64,000 bases of DNA from contig CM065817.1 of the NCBI GenBank assembly GCA_033398695.1, positions 62,856,001 through 62,920,000 of the forward strand, read 5' to 3'. The DNA is from Orobanche coerulescens (lineage: Eukaryota; Streptophyta; Magnoliopsida; Lamiales; Orobanchaceae). The notes under the pieces were generated by a model that did not search any database, was not told where the DNA came from, and saw only the letters and a program-made list of their open reading frames with translations. This document shows, piece by piece, positions 55,205-64,000 of this stretch. How positions within the stretch are numbered: position 1 is the stretch's first letter; every line of letters begins with the position of its first letter. Both the position numbers and the translations under genes were made by a program.

Positions 55205-56659
55205 CTGAATGCAAAAATAGACATCCACCCCCCGAATACTCGGGGGTTAGCAAAACTCCACTGTTTTGCTAGTGCAAGTACAAGTGCAAAAATACGGGCC
55301 ATACAATACAAGTTCCAAGAACAATAATAATCGGGAATCCTCAAAGATCCAAACGTAAAGAAAAGTACTTCGAGGCAAGAGTTTTGGGTAAACATTTCCA
55401 AAACCGAAAGATCGCAAATAAGGGAAACAATTTACAAAAGCAGTTTAAAATGCCATCGAGAGTTTTAATAGAAAACAATTTAGGATTATCAAATCCTAAC
55501 CTTTCCAAAATCAACGAGTCACAACCCGAAAGGTTTTGTTTTCGCAATTAGAAAACCAACAAAGAATACACAAGGTTAAAACCCATGTCACGTGTCTTGG
55601 CGGACATAACATCAATACAATATAATCACCCAAGATACGCAAACCTTGGTCACCAAAATACAACATCAACTCGTGAATCCGTGGCTATACCATTGGATTC
55701 CCTTCGTAACCCGTCGGACCCTCCCAAGGTGAGTAGAATGCGTTTTCGAAATCATATACACCAATTCGTGAAGTTTTACTCGTGAATCCGTGGCTATACC
55801 ATTGGAATTCCCTCGTGGCCCCGTCGAACCCTCCCGAGGTGAGCAAATACATTCACCAAACAAACAACCGCACTCGTGAATCCAGGGCTATACCATTGGA
55901 ATTCCCTCCGTGATCCCGTCGGACCCTCCCGAGGTGAGCGAAATACATTCACACAATTAACATGTCACAACAAGGATATTCATACAATCCACCAAAGGCA
56001 ACAAACACAAAGCACGACATAATCGTCAAATTACAATGCACCAAAAATGAGATAATATATGCACACACGCGTTATCAAGCGCAACATTAACACCAAACAT
56101 ATCCATAGGATTCACATAGTCACTTACAACCCACACAATTTACAAAACACACGCGTTTTGAAAATGAGCCTTTAACGAGGCTAGTCGAATCTTTTGAAAA
56201 ACCCGTTTCAAACAAACACACACACATACCAAGACGATCACCAATCATCATATCCACAAAACAAGAAATGTATGGACAAGGTACTTGCCTCGAATAATTA
56301 GACGATGACACGAACGGAACGGAAGAGTTGAACACGACCGCAAGGAACCGGCGGAAATGAACCTAACGATTCGAATAGCACAATCACAACCACTTCTAAA
56401 CGATTACGGAAATGGAATACACCCGGAAACCCGCCTACGATTCATGTATATTCGCACAAAAATAACGACGAGGGCGGACCACAACCAAACCCTCTCGATT
56501 CCGTAAAAATCACGAAATATACCATGAATCCGTAGGGAAACTAAGAATACCAACAAGAATAATCATATTCATCAAGAATCCATCAACAAAACGGAAAGAA
56601 TCGGACAAAACCCCAAAATCCCCAATTATCCAAAAAGGTAGGGTTAAAGGAATTCTTAC
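55205..56659 (-). other. Candidate GT-AG intron in Gypsy G LTR (1455 bp)
   Basis: Donor ATCAAGAG|GTAAGAATT at 56659, a strong consensus; acceptor CTATTTTTGCATTCAG|GT ending at 55205. A stem ACCCCCGA/TCGGGGGT lies about 24 bases upstream of the acceptor. Confidence 0.5.
55671..55935 (-). repeat. Three tandem repeats of about 95-110 bases in Gypsy G LTR
   Basis: Each unit includes CTCGTGAATCCGTGGCTATA (or CAGGG) and CGTCGGACCCTCCCGAGGTG. Copies begin at about 55671, 55780 and 55873. They lie inside the candidate intron, as the D repeats do. Confidence 0.8.
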
Positions 56660-56875
56660 CTCTTGATGAATCAAGCATTCAAATCCAAAAACCACGGGTT
56701 AGATCCGCAATCCGAGCCACCCGATCGAAAAGGAATGAAGAAATTTACACAAGTAAGTGATAGATGGAGGAACTCTCCCTCTCAAGTCTCTCTCTCTCTC
56801 GCGCACGGTTGAAGAAGGGGGAGGAAATGAACGATTTCTGTTGAAACAACACATTTATAGTGTAACACAGAGAAC

Positions 56876-56963
56876 CTATCGGCCGGCCTATCGGCCGATA
56901 GGCCCAACCGATAGCCATACCGAAGTAGGCGTAGAGTCTATCGACCCCCTATCGGCCGAAAGG
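56876..56963. repeat. TATCGGCCGATA palindrome cluster, Gypsy G LTR
   Basis: CCTATCGGCCGATAGG at 56887-56902 is a perfect 16-base palindrome; four related CTATCGGCC pieces surround it. It lies immediately upstream (minus sense) of the TATA box. Confidence 0.8.
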
Positions 56964-57641
56964 CTCCTGGAAGTGCTCGGCAAATTCTAAAACGTCCATA
57001 ACTCTCTCGTCCGGCCTGCGATTGACTCACCGTTTGAGCCATTGGAAAGCTAACTCGATGTTCTATAATATTGCAAGATTTATAATTTTTGGAGTTACCA
57101 AAAATTAATGGTGATCTAACAAAGACGAACTCATACTTAGAAAAGTCGTTTAGAAATCCCGAATTCAACAAAAGCGACACCGAAACCCGAACACGAATAC
57201 GAACCGAAGATACGGTTACGAAGTACTCACAAAGACGAATCTAAGAGCTAGTAGGACACACAATTCCGACCACCCGAAGGCTCGAAATTCGACAACGGAA
57301 GGTAATTACCCCAAACTTTGGGAAATTACGAAAATGGCCCAAATGCCCGAAAATCACGATACGTGATCGAATAACCAAACCGAAGTTCACAACACGTCTA
57401 ACAAAGTTTAACGGACTTGCGGGTACCTCGAATCAGATTTTTCGGTCGAGATTCGCAAGAATCGACCTCTCGTGCGGAAAAGTCGCTAAAAGCACGAACT
57501 CAACGAAACGACAAAACGAACTCGGATGTCAAAAGTGTAGAATTAATCATTCTCGAATGACGAAACGGTCATGAGCGAGTCGTCAAAACAGACTTCGGCC
57601 GAAAAAGAAATTACCGGAAATCGAAAATTGCGGATATTACA

Positions 57642-58084
57642 TTCTACCCTCCTTAAAAGAAGTTTCGTCCCGAAACTTAAAACAAGTAGGGAGAAGAAAT
57701 ATTCCGCCAGGAAAAACTCAACGAGATACACAAGAATGCGTAACTAACGCCCAACGGCGAAATGTTACAAACAACGCAAAGGAGTATACGGCGTGAAAAC
57801 ACGCTCCACGGCGACCAACACAACGTCGCCGTTAGGGATATAATAAAAACAACAAGTGACAAACGTCATCAAACGGATAATATAGCCAAGTCAATTATCC
57901 GACAATCACAAATCACAACGAACGAAAATCAATATGATTGACCAACCCAACGGTACACCAATCAAAACGCGAGTCAACCGCTGAACAAACACGAAATCCC
58001 ACCGCCTAAGGGCTGGAAGATCGAAAACGAAACTAATTTCCCGAACTGAAGGGAATTACGAAGGAGCCTGAATGTTCGCCAATC
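57642..58084 (-). other. Gypsy G polypurine tract, hairpin and pol tail
   Basis: AAGGAGGGTAGA (minus) abuts the LTR; GTTTCGGGACGAAAC lies at about 57663-57677. Farther in, a short frame ends FSWRNISSPYLF just before the hairpin; Gypsy J has FSWRDIASPYLF in the same place (ending 16917), so this is a conserved tail. No other domain is seen to 58084. Confidence 0.6.
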
Positions 58085-60895
58085 ACGGAAAGTGAAGCTA
58101 CAAAGATTCAGAAGGAGAGATGTCTACATGATAGATTGGAACACAGGCACTCCAAACACCTGTTTTCTATCTAAGACAATTGCTGAAAATGGATGGATAT
58201 GGAACAAGAGATTATGTCATCTAAACTTCAAAGCCATTAACAAGATAAGCTCTCAAAAGCTGGCCAGAGGACTTCCAGAAGAAGTATTCAAGAAAGAAGC
58301 TCTCTGTGATGCATGTCAGAAAAGAAAGCAGACCAGAGCATCATTCAAACTATTTCAGCCTACCACTCTCACCACCAGAATTCTAGATCTACTTCATATA
58401 GATCTCTTTGGCCCCATCAAGCCAACGACTTTGAGTGTAAGGAAGCATGCTCTAGTAGTAGTAGATGACTACTCAAGATTCACATGGGTTGTTTTTCTCT
58501 ATAAAAAGAGTGAAACACTAACAAAGTTACCTAAGCTGCTGAGAAAGATTCAGAATGAGAAATCCCTCTCAATCATCAAGATCAGATCAGATAGAGGAGG
58601 AGAATTTCTCAACAAGTCAATCACCGAGTACAGTGATTATATTGGAATCCAACACGAGGTCTCTGCAGCCAGAACTCCACAGCAGAATGGTGTTGCTGAA
58701 AGAAGAAACAGAACCTTGAAGAAAGCTGCCAGGTCAATGATTGCTGAAGCTGACCTGCCAAAGAGGTTCTGGGCTGAAGCTATCAACACAGCATGCCACA
58801 CTCAGAACAGGAGTATGATTATAGGGAGACATGGCAAAACTTCCTATGAGGTTTGGAATGGCAGGACACCAACTGTTGCATATTTTCATATATTTGGTTG
58901 TAAGTGTTTTATCCACAACAATGGTAAAACCCAACTAAATGTCTTTGATGCTAAAACCGATGATGGTATCTTTATAGGATACTCACAAATAAGTAAGGCA
59001 TACAGAGTATTTAACAAAAGAACCTTAGTTGTGGAAGAAACACCTCATGTTGCATTTGATGAGTCTACTATCGAGTACAGAAAATAGGTGGAATTAATTG
59101 AGAATAAGCTCAAAACTGCCACCTTAGAAGAAGTCATCATTCATGACATAGGAATGATGGACTCACCTGCATATCAGTCTGAAGACCCAACTACAGATTA
59201 GATAGGATCCCAAAACCTACCTGATCCATCTGCAGCTGATGAAGACCCATCTGTAGCTGATAAAGACCTATCTGCAGATGAGACAGGCTCCCCACCTGCA
59301 GATGACAAGACCGTAGCTGATCCAGTTGCAGACCAAGAAGCCCAAAACCAAGCTGATGCAAAGAGAGAAGTTCACCAAAGCAACTCTACAGGGGGAACAA
59401 ACCCTGAAGAAGATATTTCCAAATGGCTCAAAGATCATCCCATTCAACAGATAATTGGAAACCTAACTGATGGAATCAGAACCAGACAATCCACAGAACC
59501 AGCAGGAATGGCAATGTTCTCATATTTCATGTCTCAAATGGAACCCAAGACAATAGAGCAAGCACTGGAGGACTACTCATGGATAAATGCAATGCAAGAA
59601 GAGCTTAACCAAATAGAAAGAAACAATGTTTGGGAACTAACAGACAGACCAGATCACAAGAAAGTAAATGGTACCAAATGGGTGTACAAGAACAAGTGTG
59701 ATGAAGATGGAGCTGTTGTTAGGAATAAGGCCAGACTAGTTGCTAAAGGATATGCATAATGAGAAGGAATAGATTTTGATGAAACATATGCACCTGTTGC
59801 AAGACTTGAAGCTATCAGACTATTCCTTGCATATGCAGCATTCAAATATTTTGAAGTCTACCAAATGGATGTAAAAAGTGCCTTCCTCAATGGGATTATA
59901 GAAGAAGAAGTCTATGTGGAGCAACCCTCCGGATTTGTCAAAGGAGACAAAGTCTACAAGATTCTAAAAGCTCTCTATGGACTCAAGCAGGCACCAAGAG
60001 CATGGTATGAAACACTATATGTGTTTCTTGAAAAGAACGGTTTCAGCAAAGGAAAGGTAGACAAGACCCTATTCAGAGTAGAACATGAAGACCACATATT
60101 ATTAGTTCAAATATATGTGGATGACATCATATTTGGCTCAACCAACCCGGAGCTATGTGAGAAGTTCTCAAATCTCATGCAAGGAGAATTTAAGATGAGT
60201 ATGATGGGCAAACTAAACTTCTTTCTTGGTTTGCAAGTCAAGCAGATGAAAAATGGAATTTTCATCAATTAAGATAAATACAAAAAAGATCTAATAAAGA
60301 GATTTGGATTGGACTCAGCCAAAACACTAAGAACTCCAATGAGCACAAGCCTTCACCTAGATGTAGATGAAGAAGGCATATCAATGGATGCAACCCACTA
60401 CAGAGGACTTATTGGATCACTCATTTACCTAACTGCAAGCAGACCAGATATATCATATGCAGTAGGAGTATGCGCAAGATTTCAATCCAAGCCTAAGAAG
60501 TCTCACAAGGAAGCAGCTAAGAGGATTATCAGATACCTTAAGTCTACAATCAATGTTGGACTATGGTGTCCTAAAGACGACAACTTTGAGCTATCAGGAT
60601 ACTCAGATGCAGACTTTACAGGATGTAAGAATAATAGGAAAAGCACCAGTGGAACGTGCCAATTCCTTGGAGCTAGACTTATTTCATGGTTCAGTAAGAA
60701 GCATGTATCCAACTCAATATCAACAACACACTCAGAATACCTAGCTGCATGTAGCTGTTGTGCACAAATTCTATGGATCAGACAACAACTAAGGGACTGC
60801 AACATCATTGCAAACGAAGTCCCAATATGGTGTGACAACAATAGTGCAATCGCAATAACCAACAACCCAATATTACACTCAAGGACAAAGCACAT
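58085..60895 (+). pseudogene. Copia N pol: GAG-pre-integrase, integrase, reverse transcriptase, RNase H
   Basis: One reading frame runs from 58092 to the insertion of Q, interrupted only by stops: TAG 59085, TAG 59199, TAA 59757-59759, TGA 59760-59762, TAA 60270-60272. Domains: WNKRLCHLNFKAINKI and CDACQKRKQTRASF; core LLHIDLFGPIKP, VDDYSRFTWVVFLYKKSE, IRSDRGGEFLNKS, NGVAERRNRTLKKAARSM (DD-E all visible); acidic linker at 59100-59400; [46 protein letters not shown] (YVDD 60114-60125); RNase H GYSDADFTGCKNNRKSTSGT, STTHSEYLAACSCCAQ, WCDNNSAIAIT. The 3' end is cut at SRTKHI by Q. Sirevirus-like, sister to L. Confidence 0.9.
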
Positions 60896-62131
60896 TGTTG
60901 GCCACTAAGTATACAGAATACAGCTTGGAAAGTGTTTAAGCAACAAGCTGTGCGTTTTACAAATTAGAGTGCGTAGCGGAAGTCTTGTTAAAGATAGTTT
61001 GCAGTGTATACTTAAAAGTAATCACAATAATGAAAACAATAAATTCCAGAAGGTAAATAACACAAGATTTAAAGCGGTTCGAGGTAAGCCCCTCTGCGTC
61101 CACTGGTCCTCCACACAGGAGTAAAACGTTTTATTATAAACACTGCGTACACAACTACGTGTCTATAATCAAACCTATCCTCAGTATCGTTCACACAGAT
61201 TGATATAAGGATCGTCGCTTTCAACCGTTCACACAGATTGGTCAAAGCTAACTCTTGACTTACGTCTTCAAACACAGTTCCAAATCTTCATCTTATTCGT
61301 CCCACACAGGTCGGAATAACTTATTTAGTTCACACAGAACAAGGTTTTTACTCAAAGGTAAAAGTAAGGTAACCATGTAAGAACAACAGCTTGAATATGA
61401 AGTTCTTGAGCTGATGATGACTGTTATTGGTGACTGAGTATATTTCTTCTTCTCAGATGTGAATGATACTTGGAAGAAATATACTTTGCTCTTGTAATCT
61501 TGATCTGATGATAATAAGTTTCAGTCTTTTGATCGTTTGAATATCGCTTGTGAGCTTGTATGTATTCTTGTGTACATTATGATCTTCAAACTCCGGGGTA
61601 TAAATAGCTTCTGAATAGATCCATTGAGCCAATAGTCCGTTCCAACGTGTTGATGGACAAGATCCGGTTTTTGCTTCTTGATTGAAGATCTCTAACTGAT
61701 GGTATTTAAATACTTTATCCCTTCAGTATTTAAATACTTCTTTTCAAACGGGTCTTTGACTTAAGTGAATAAAGCAGATTCCGTTTCAACGGTCTTCAGT
61801 CCTATTGGATAAGTGTTTGAATATCTTCACACTTTACAACTAGATCGCTGTATCCAATAAGTTGATTGACTAACATTGTATGGAATGATGTTGTATGAAT
61901 GATTTAGGATAACATCCATACTTGGTGTCATATCACTTTGAGCTTCTTGCTGTATGATAGGCAATTATCCTTTCGCTGTATGATGAGGCAGGACAGGATG
62001 CAGGATAAATTGTACAGCAATATGAACAGCTTCATAACAGCTATTTTCTGTATGATGGCTTGCTGTTTGGAACCACTTGCTGTATGAAGCTTGCTGTTTG
62101 GAAATTATCAAAACATTGTTTTTTCCCAACA
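60896..62131 (-). repeat. Element Q 3' LTR (1236 bp)
   Basis: Minus-strand ends TGTTGGGAAAAAAC...GTGGCCAACA. It contains several GTTCACACAGATTG-like motifs (61190-61340) and repeated GCTGTATGA words (61950-62090). No open frame of interest. Confidence 0.75.
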
Positions 62132-62548
62132 ATTTTCCCCTTTTTGATAATTGACAAGCCTCTTGATGATGCCCAAAACTTTTGAAGCATCTCTGTTTCG
62201 AGAGCCTTTCTTCTTGATCTTCTATGGAATGTTCTGGTCTTCATCACTTAGTCTAAAAGTATGAACTGCTCGCAGGCAAGTTCTAAAAAGATAGAATCTA
62301 ACAGCAAAGTGTTTTTACAACTTAAACTTATGATTAGCGCGCAGGCACAATCGTACAGTGTAATCTAGTTAAATACAACTTAAACTTATGGACTGTTCGC
62401 AGACAAGTTCTTACAACTTATATTCTTAACAAGTTTTTATACTTGTTATTTAGCAAATGAATTTATTTCGTAATCATACAGGAACACAGTAGATTACAAG
62501 TTGTAATCTTTCAAGACAAAAATATATTTTATTGATGAAGAGCGAAGA
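62132..62548 (-). other. Element Q polypurine tract and 3' spacer
   Basis: Polypurine run at the LTR border; the remaining 400 bases are AT-rich with repeated CGCAGGCAAGTTCT-like words at about 62260 and 62400, and no coding signal. Confidence 0.55.
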
Positions 62549-64000
62549 TTACAAGTTTGTGTAAAACAAATGGAGATACAAAATTTTTGCTGTTTCAAAA
62601 ACAAAAATACAGGAAGGATCATTTAGGATAACTTCTATAGTCAGCATTTCTCCAAGGCCTGTTTGGATCATTCTTGTTCCCTTCCACCAATTATGCAAGG
62701 CATCCCTATTTCGATTTAAGTAGACAGCTCTTCTTTCAGCTGATTTATCGAAAACAAGGATCCAATCTTCTGGGTGGGTAACTAGATCTCCTTGCCTGTG
62801 TTTGGATTTCATCTTTTGCTGTAGGGGGAGCGTTCCTTTGTCCAACCTCTTTTTGAACTCCTCGGTAGCTTCCTGCAGCATCTTACAACTGTTGAATATG
62901 GTGGATTCCCTGATAAGAACTACAAAGTATCTTAACAGTTCATTCTTCCTCCAATCCTTTATCTCATTGGCTGTTGGCTGTTGGTTGGCCGGGTGATTTA
63001 TCATTTGCGGCTTCTGCACGAGGTTTTTCCAAGGAAATTTAGGGTCGTGGAATTCCGAACGAGCTCCCTATATCCTAACAGTGTGAGCAGGAGATGATAA
63101 TCGAGATATTGTAGCAGCAATGCTGTCTTCAAATGCTGCTTCCATCTCCTTTTCTTGCTCAAGCCTTAATCACTTTGCAGTTTCCCTAGCCCCTTCCCCC
63201 TTTTTGGCCTCATCAAGGCAAGAGACCTTCTCATCTAGGCGTTCCAGGATTTTTAGTGTGTCGTCCTGTTTGGTCTCAAAACTTGACATTATATCAACTA
63301 GTGATTTGAGCACTAGTGACATGTCATCAATATTTTTGTCATGGCCTCGAAGGTGTGATCCTGTCTCAACAAGGGCTGATGCAGTCTTAGCTTCAGAAAT
63401 ACGAAGCTTGGCTTGTTCTTCCAAAAGGATCTGCTCCTGGCGCTGTTGTAGTTTATTAAGAGCTTGCCTCATGACAGTGGGCAGAATGAGAAAGTCTTCT
63501 TCCACTTGGGAGATTTCGCGCTTGACACCAGTCATTTCATCGATAGCAGTATCATGTAACCAATTAATTTCCTTCTCAACACTATGCAGGGCATTAACGG
63601 CGTCCTTCAGGAAAACAGTTTGGCGGGCCAGAGTATACAGTTGCTCTTTCCTCTCTAATGTTCTGGGGGAATCAGGCTTTGCATCGTCTTCGGCTCCGTT
63701 TAGCTGTCTGACGACCTCATGAGATAGTGGCCGTTGTGGTTCATCCTCAGGTAATAAACCGTCGTCGGATTCCACTTCAACAGGTGAAGGTGCAGTGGCA
63801 GCAGGGGCTGTTTCAGATTGCGGCTGTTCGGTTTGATCGTCGACAGGGGGAGCTATTACTTCCTGTTCCAAAGTGGTTTCTGTAGACATGGGTACAGGAG
63901 GGACTGAATCCTCCTGTTTTCTCTCACCTTCCGCTTGTTCCGGCAGAGGGACTGATTCCTCCTGCGGGATGGCGCGGGCTAGGTTGTCGGCGGCAGGCTT
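62549..64000 (-). pseudogene. Element Q envelope-like ORF, C-terminal part, two in-frame stops
   Basis: Minus-strand frame is open from the window edge to 63170. It starts with EESVPLPEQ and EDSVPPVP motifs, an acidic Pro/Glu-rich linker, then a long predicted coiled coil (LARQTVFLKDAVNALHSVEK, ISQVEEDFLILPTVMRQALN, KLQQRQEQILLEEQAKLRIS, SSFETKQDDTLKILERLDEK). TGA at 63170-63172 and a TAG near 63069 interrupt the same frame, which continues to 62549 with TANEIKDWRKNELLRYFVVL, THPEDWILVFDKSAERRAVY and HNWWKGTRM. This is the C-terminal counterpart of the element L ORF. No membrane span is evident, so envelope-like refers to position only. Confidence 0.5.

Larger units (their letters stand above)
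54867..57641 (-). repeat. Gypsy G 3' LTR (2775 bp)
   Basis: On the minus strand: U3 with TATCGGCCGATA palindromes (56963 down to 56876), TATA box CTATAAATG at 56852-56860, candidate intron (56659 down to 55205), tandem repeats at 55671-55935, hairpin at 55229-55247, U5 end. Confidence 0.82.
54867..58084 (-). mobile_element. Gypsy G: 3' end of a chromovirus
   Basis: 3' LTR 54867-57641 (2775 bp) with ends TGTAATATCCGC...GGGGGTGTTACA (minus), polypurine tract and about 430 bases of internal sequence before an abrupt change to Copia N. No readable pol domain remains. Confidence 0.75.
60896..64000 (-). mobile_element. Element Q: 3' part of a Sirevirus-like Copia, continues beyond the window
   Basis: 3' LTR 60896-62131, polypurine tract AAAAAGGGGAAAAT (minus) at 62132-62145, then an extra ORF reading leftward. 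The left flank is CACAT inside the RNase H of N. Pol should lie to the right of the window if the Sirevirus order holds. Confidence 0.75.

Noticed and set aside
63120..63722. 200-codon plus-strand open frame
   Set aside because: It is the antisense shadow of the coiled-coil ORF of element Q and shows no family features of its own.

Overview
This is a plant nuclear window made almost entirely of LTR retrotransposons nested in one another. I see no rRNA, tRNA, CRISPR array or conventional host gene. The repertoire (chromodomain Gypsy, Athila/Tat-like Gypsy with a TGGCGCCGTTGCCGG primer site, several Copia lineages, and a plant-type LOG cytokinin enzyme) points to an angiosperm, most likely a eudicot. 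The sequence alone does not fix the species. Below, elements are lettered for reference.

Layout, left to right: I (1-3911, minus) is a gag-only Gypsy element. It sits in the internal region of Copia C, whose 5' LTR runs 4039-5770 plus 15611-15889. That LTR is split by Gypsy B (5771-15605, minus, TSD TAAAC), a chromovirus. Copia C itself cuts the integrase of Gypsy J (15890-19155, plus), which has a mosaic 3' LTR. J cuts the RNase H of Copia H (19156-38561, minus). The 5' LTR of H is split by element A (24838-36831, minus, TSD ACGAT), and A's gag is split by K (30506-34197, minus, TSD GTTTC), a sister of I. H interrupts the envelope-like ORF of a Sirevirus-like Copia, L (38562-39292 and 48991-53155, minus). 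L also hosts Gypsy D (39293-48990, plus, TSD AAAAG). The right part holds LTR pieces P (53156-53279) and M (53280-54866), the 3' end of Gypsy G (54867-about 58084, minus), a Copia pol remnant N (about 58085-60895, plus), and the 3' part of another Sirevirus-like element Q (60896-64000, minus), which continues past the window.

The most unusual object is element A. It has two 1636-bp LTRs, a matching TSD, a primer-binding site, a polypurine tract, gag and protease. Where reverse transcriptase, RNase H and integrase should be, it carries an intron-free LOG-type cytokinin riboside monophosphate phosphoribohydrolase reading frame with one in-frame stop. It looks like a non-autonomous retrotransposon that captured a cytokinin-activation gene, with a TATA box just upstream of the captured frame.

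A second pattern crosses families. The long LTRs of chromovirus-type elements B, D, G and J each contain a candidate GT-AG intron of 1.1-1.45 kb between the TATA box and the primer site. Four of the five LTR families with long upstream regions (A, B, D, G) also place short CG-rich palindromes just upstream of the TATA box; J has a weaker version. The three non-autonomous families (I/K, A and the capsid-less B) would need enzymes supplied in trans. Every coding region seen is broken by stops, frameshifts or insertions, apart from the main gag frame of K and the short B gag.
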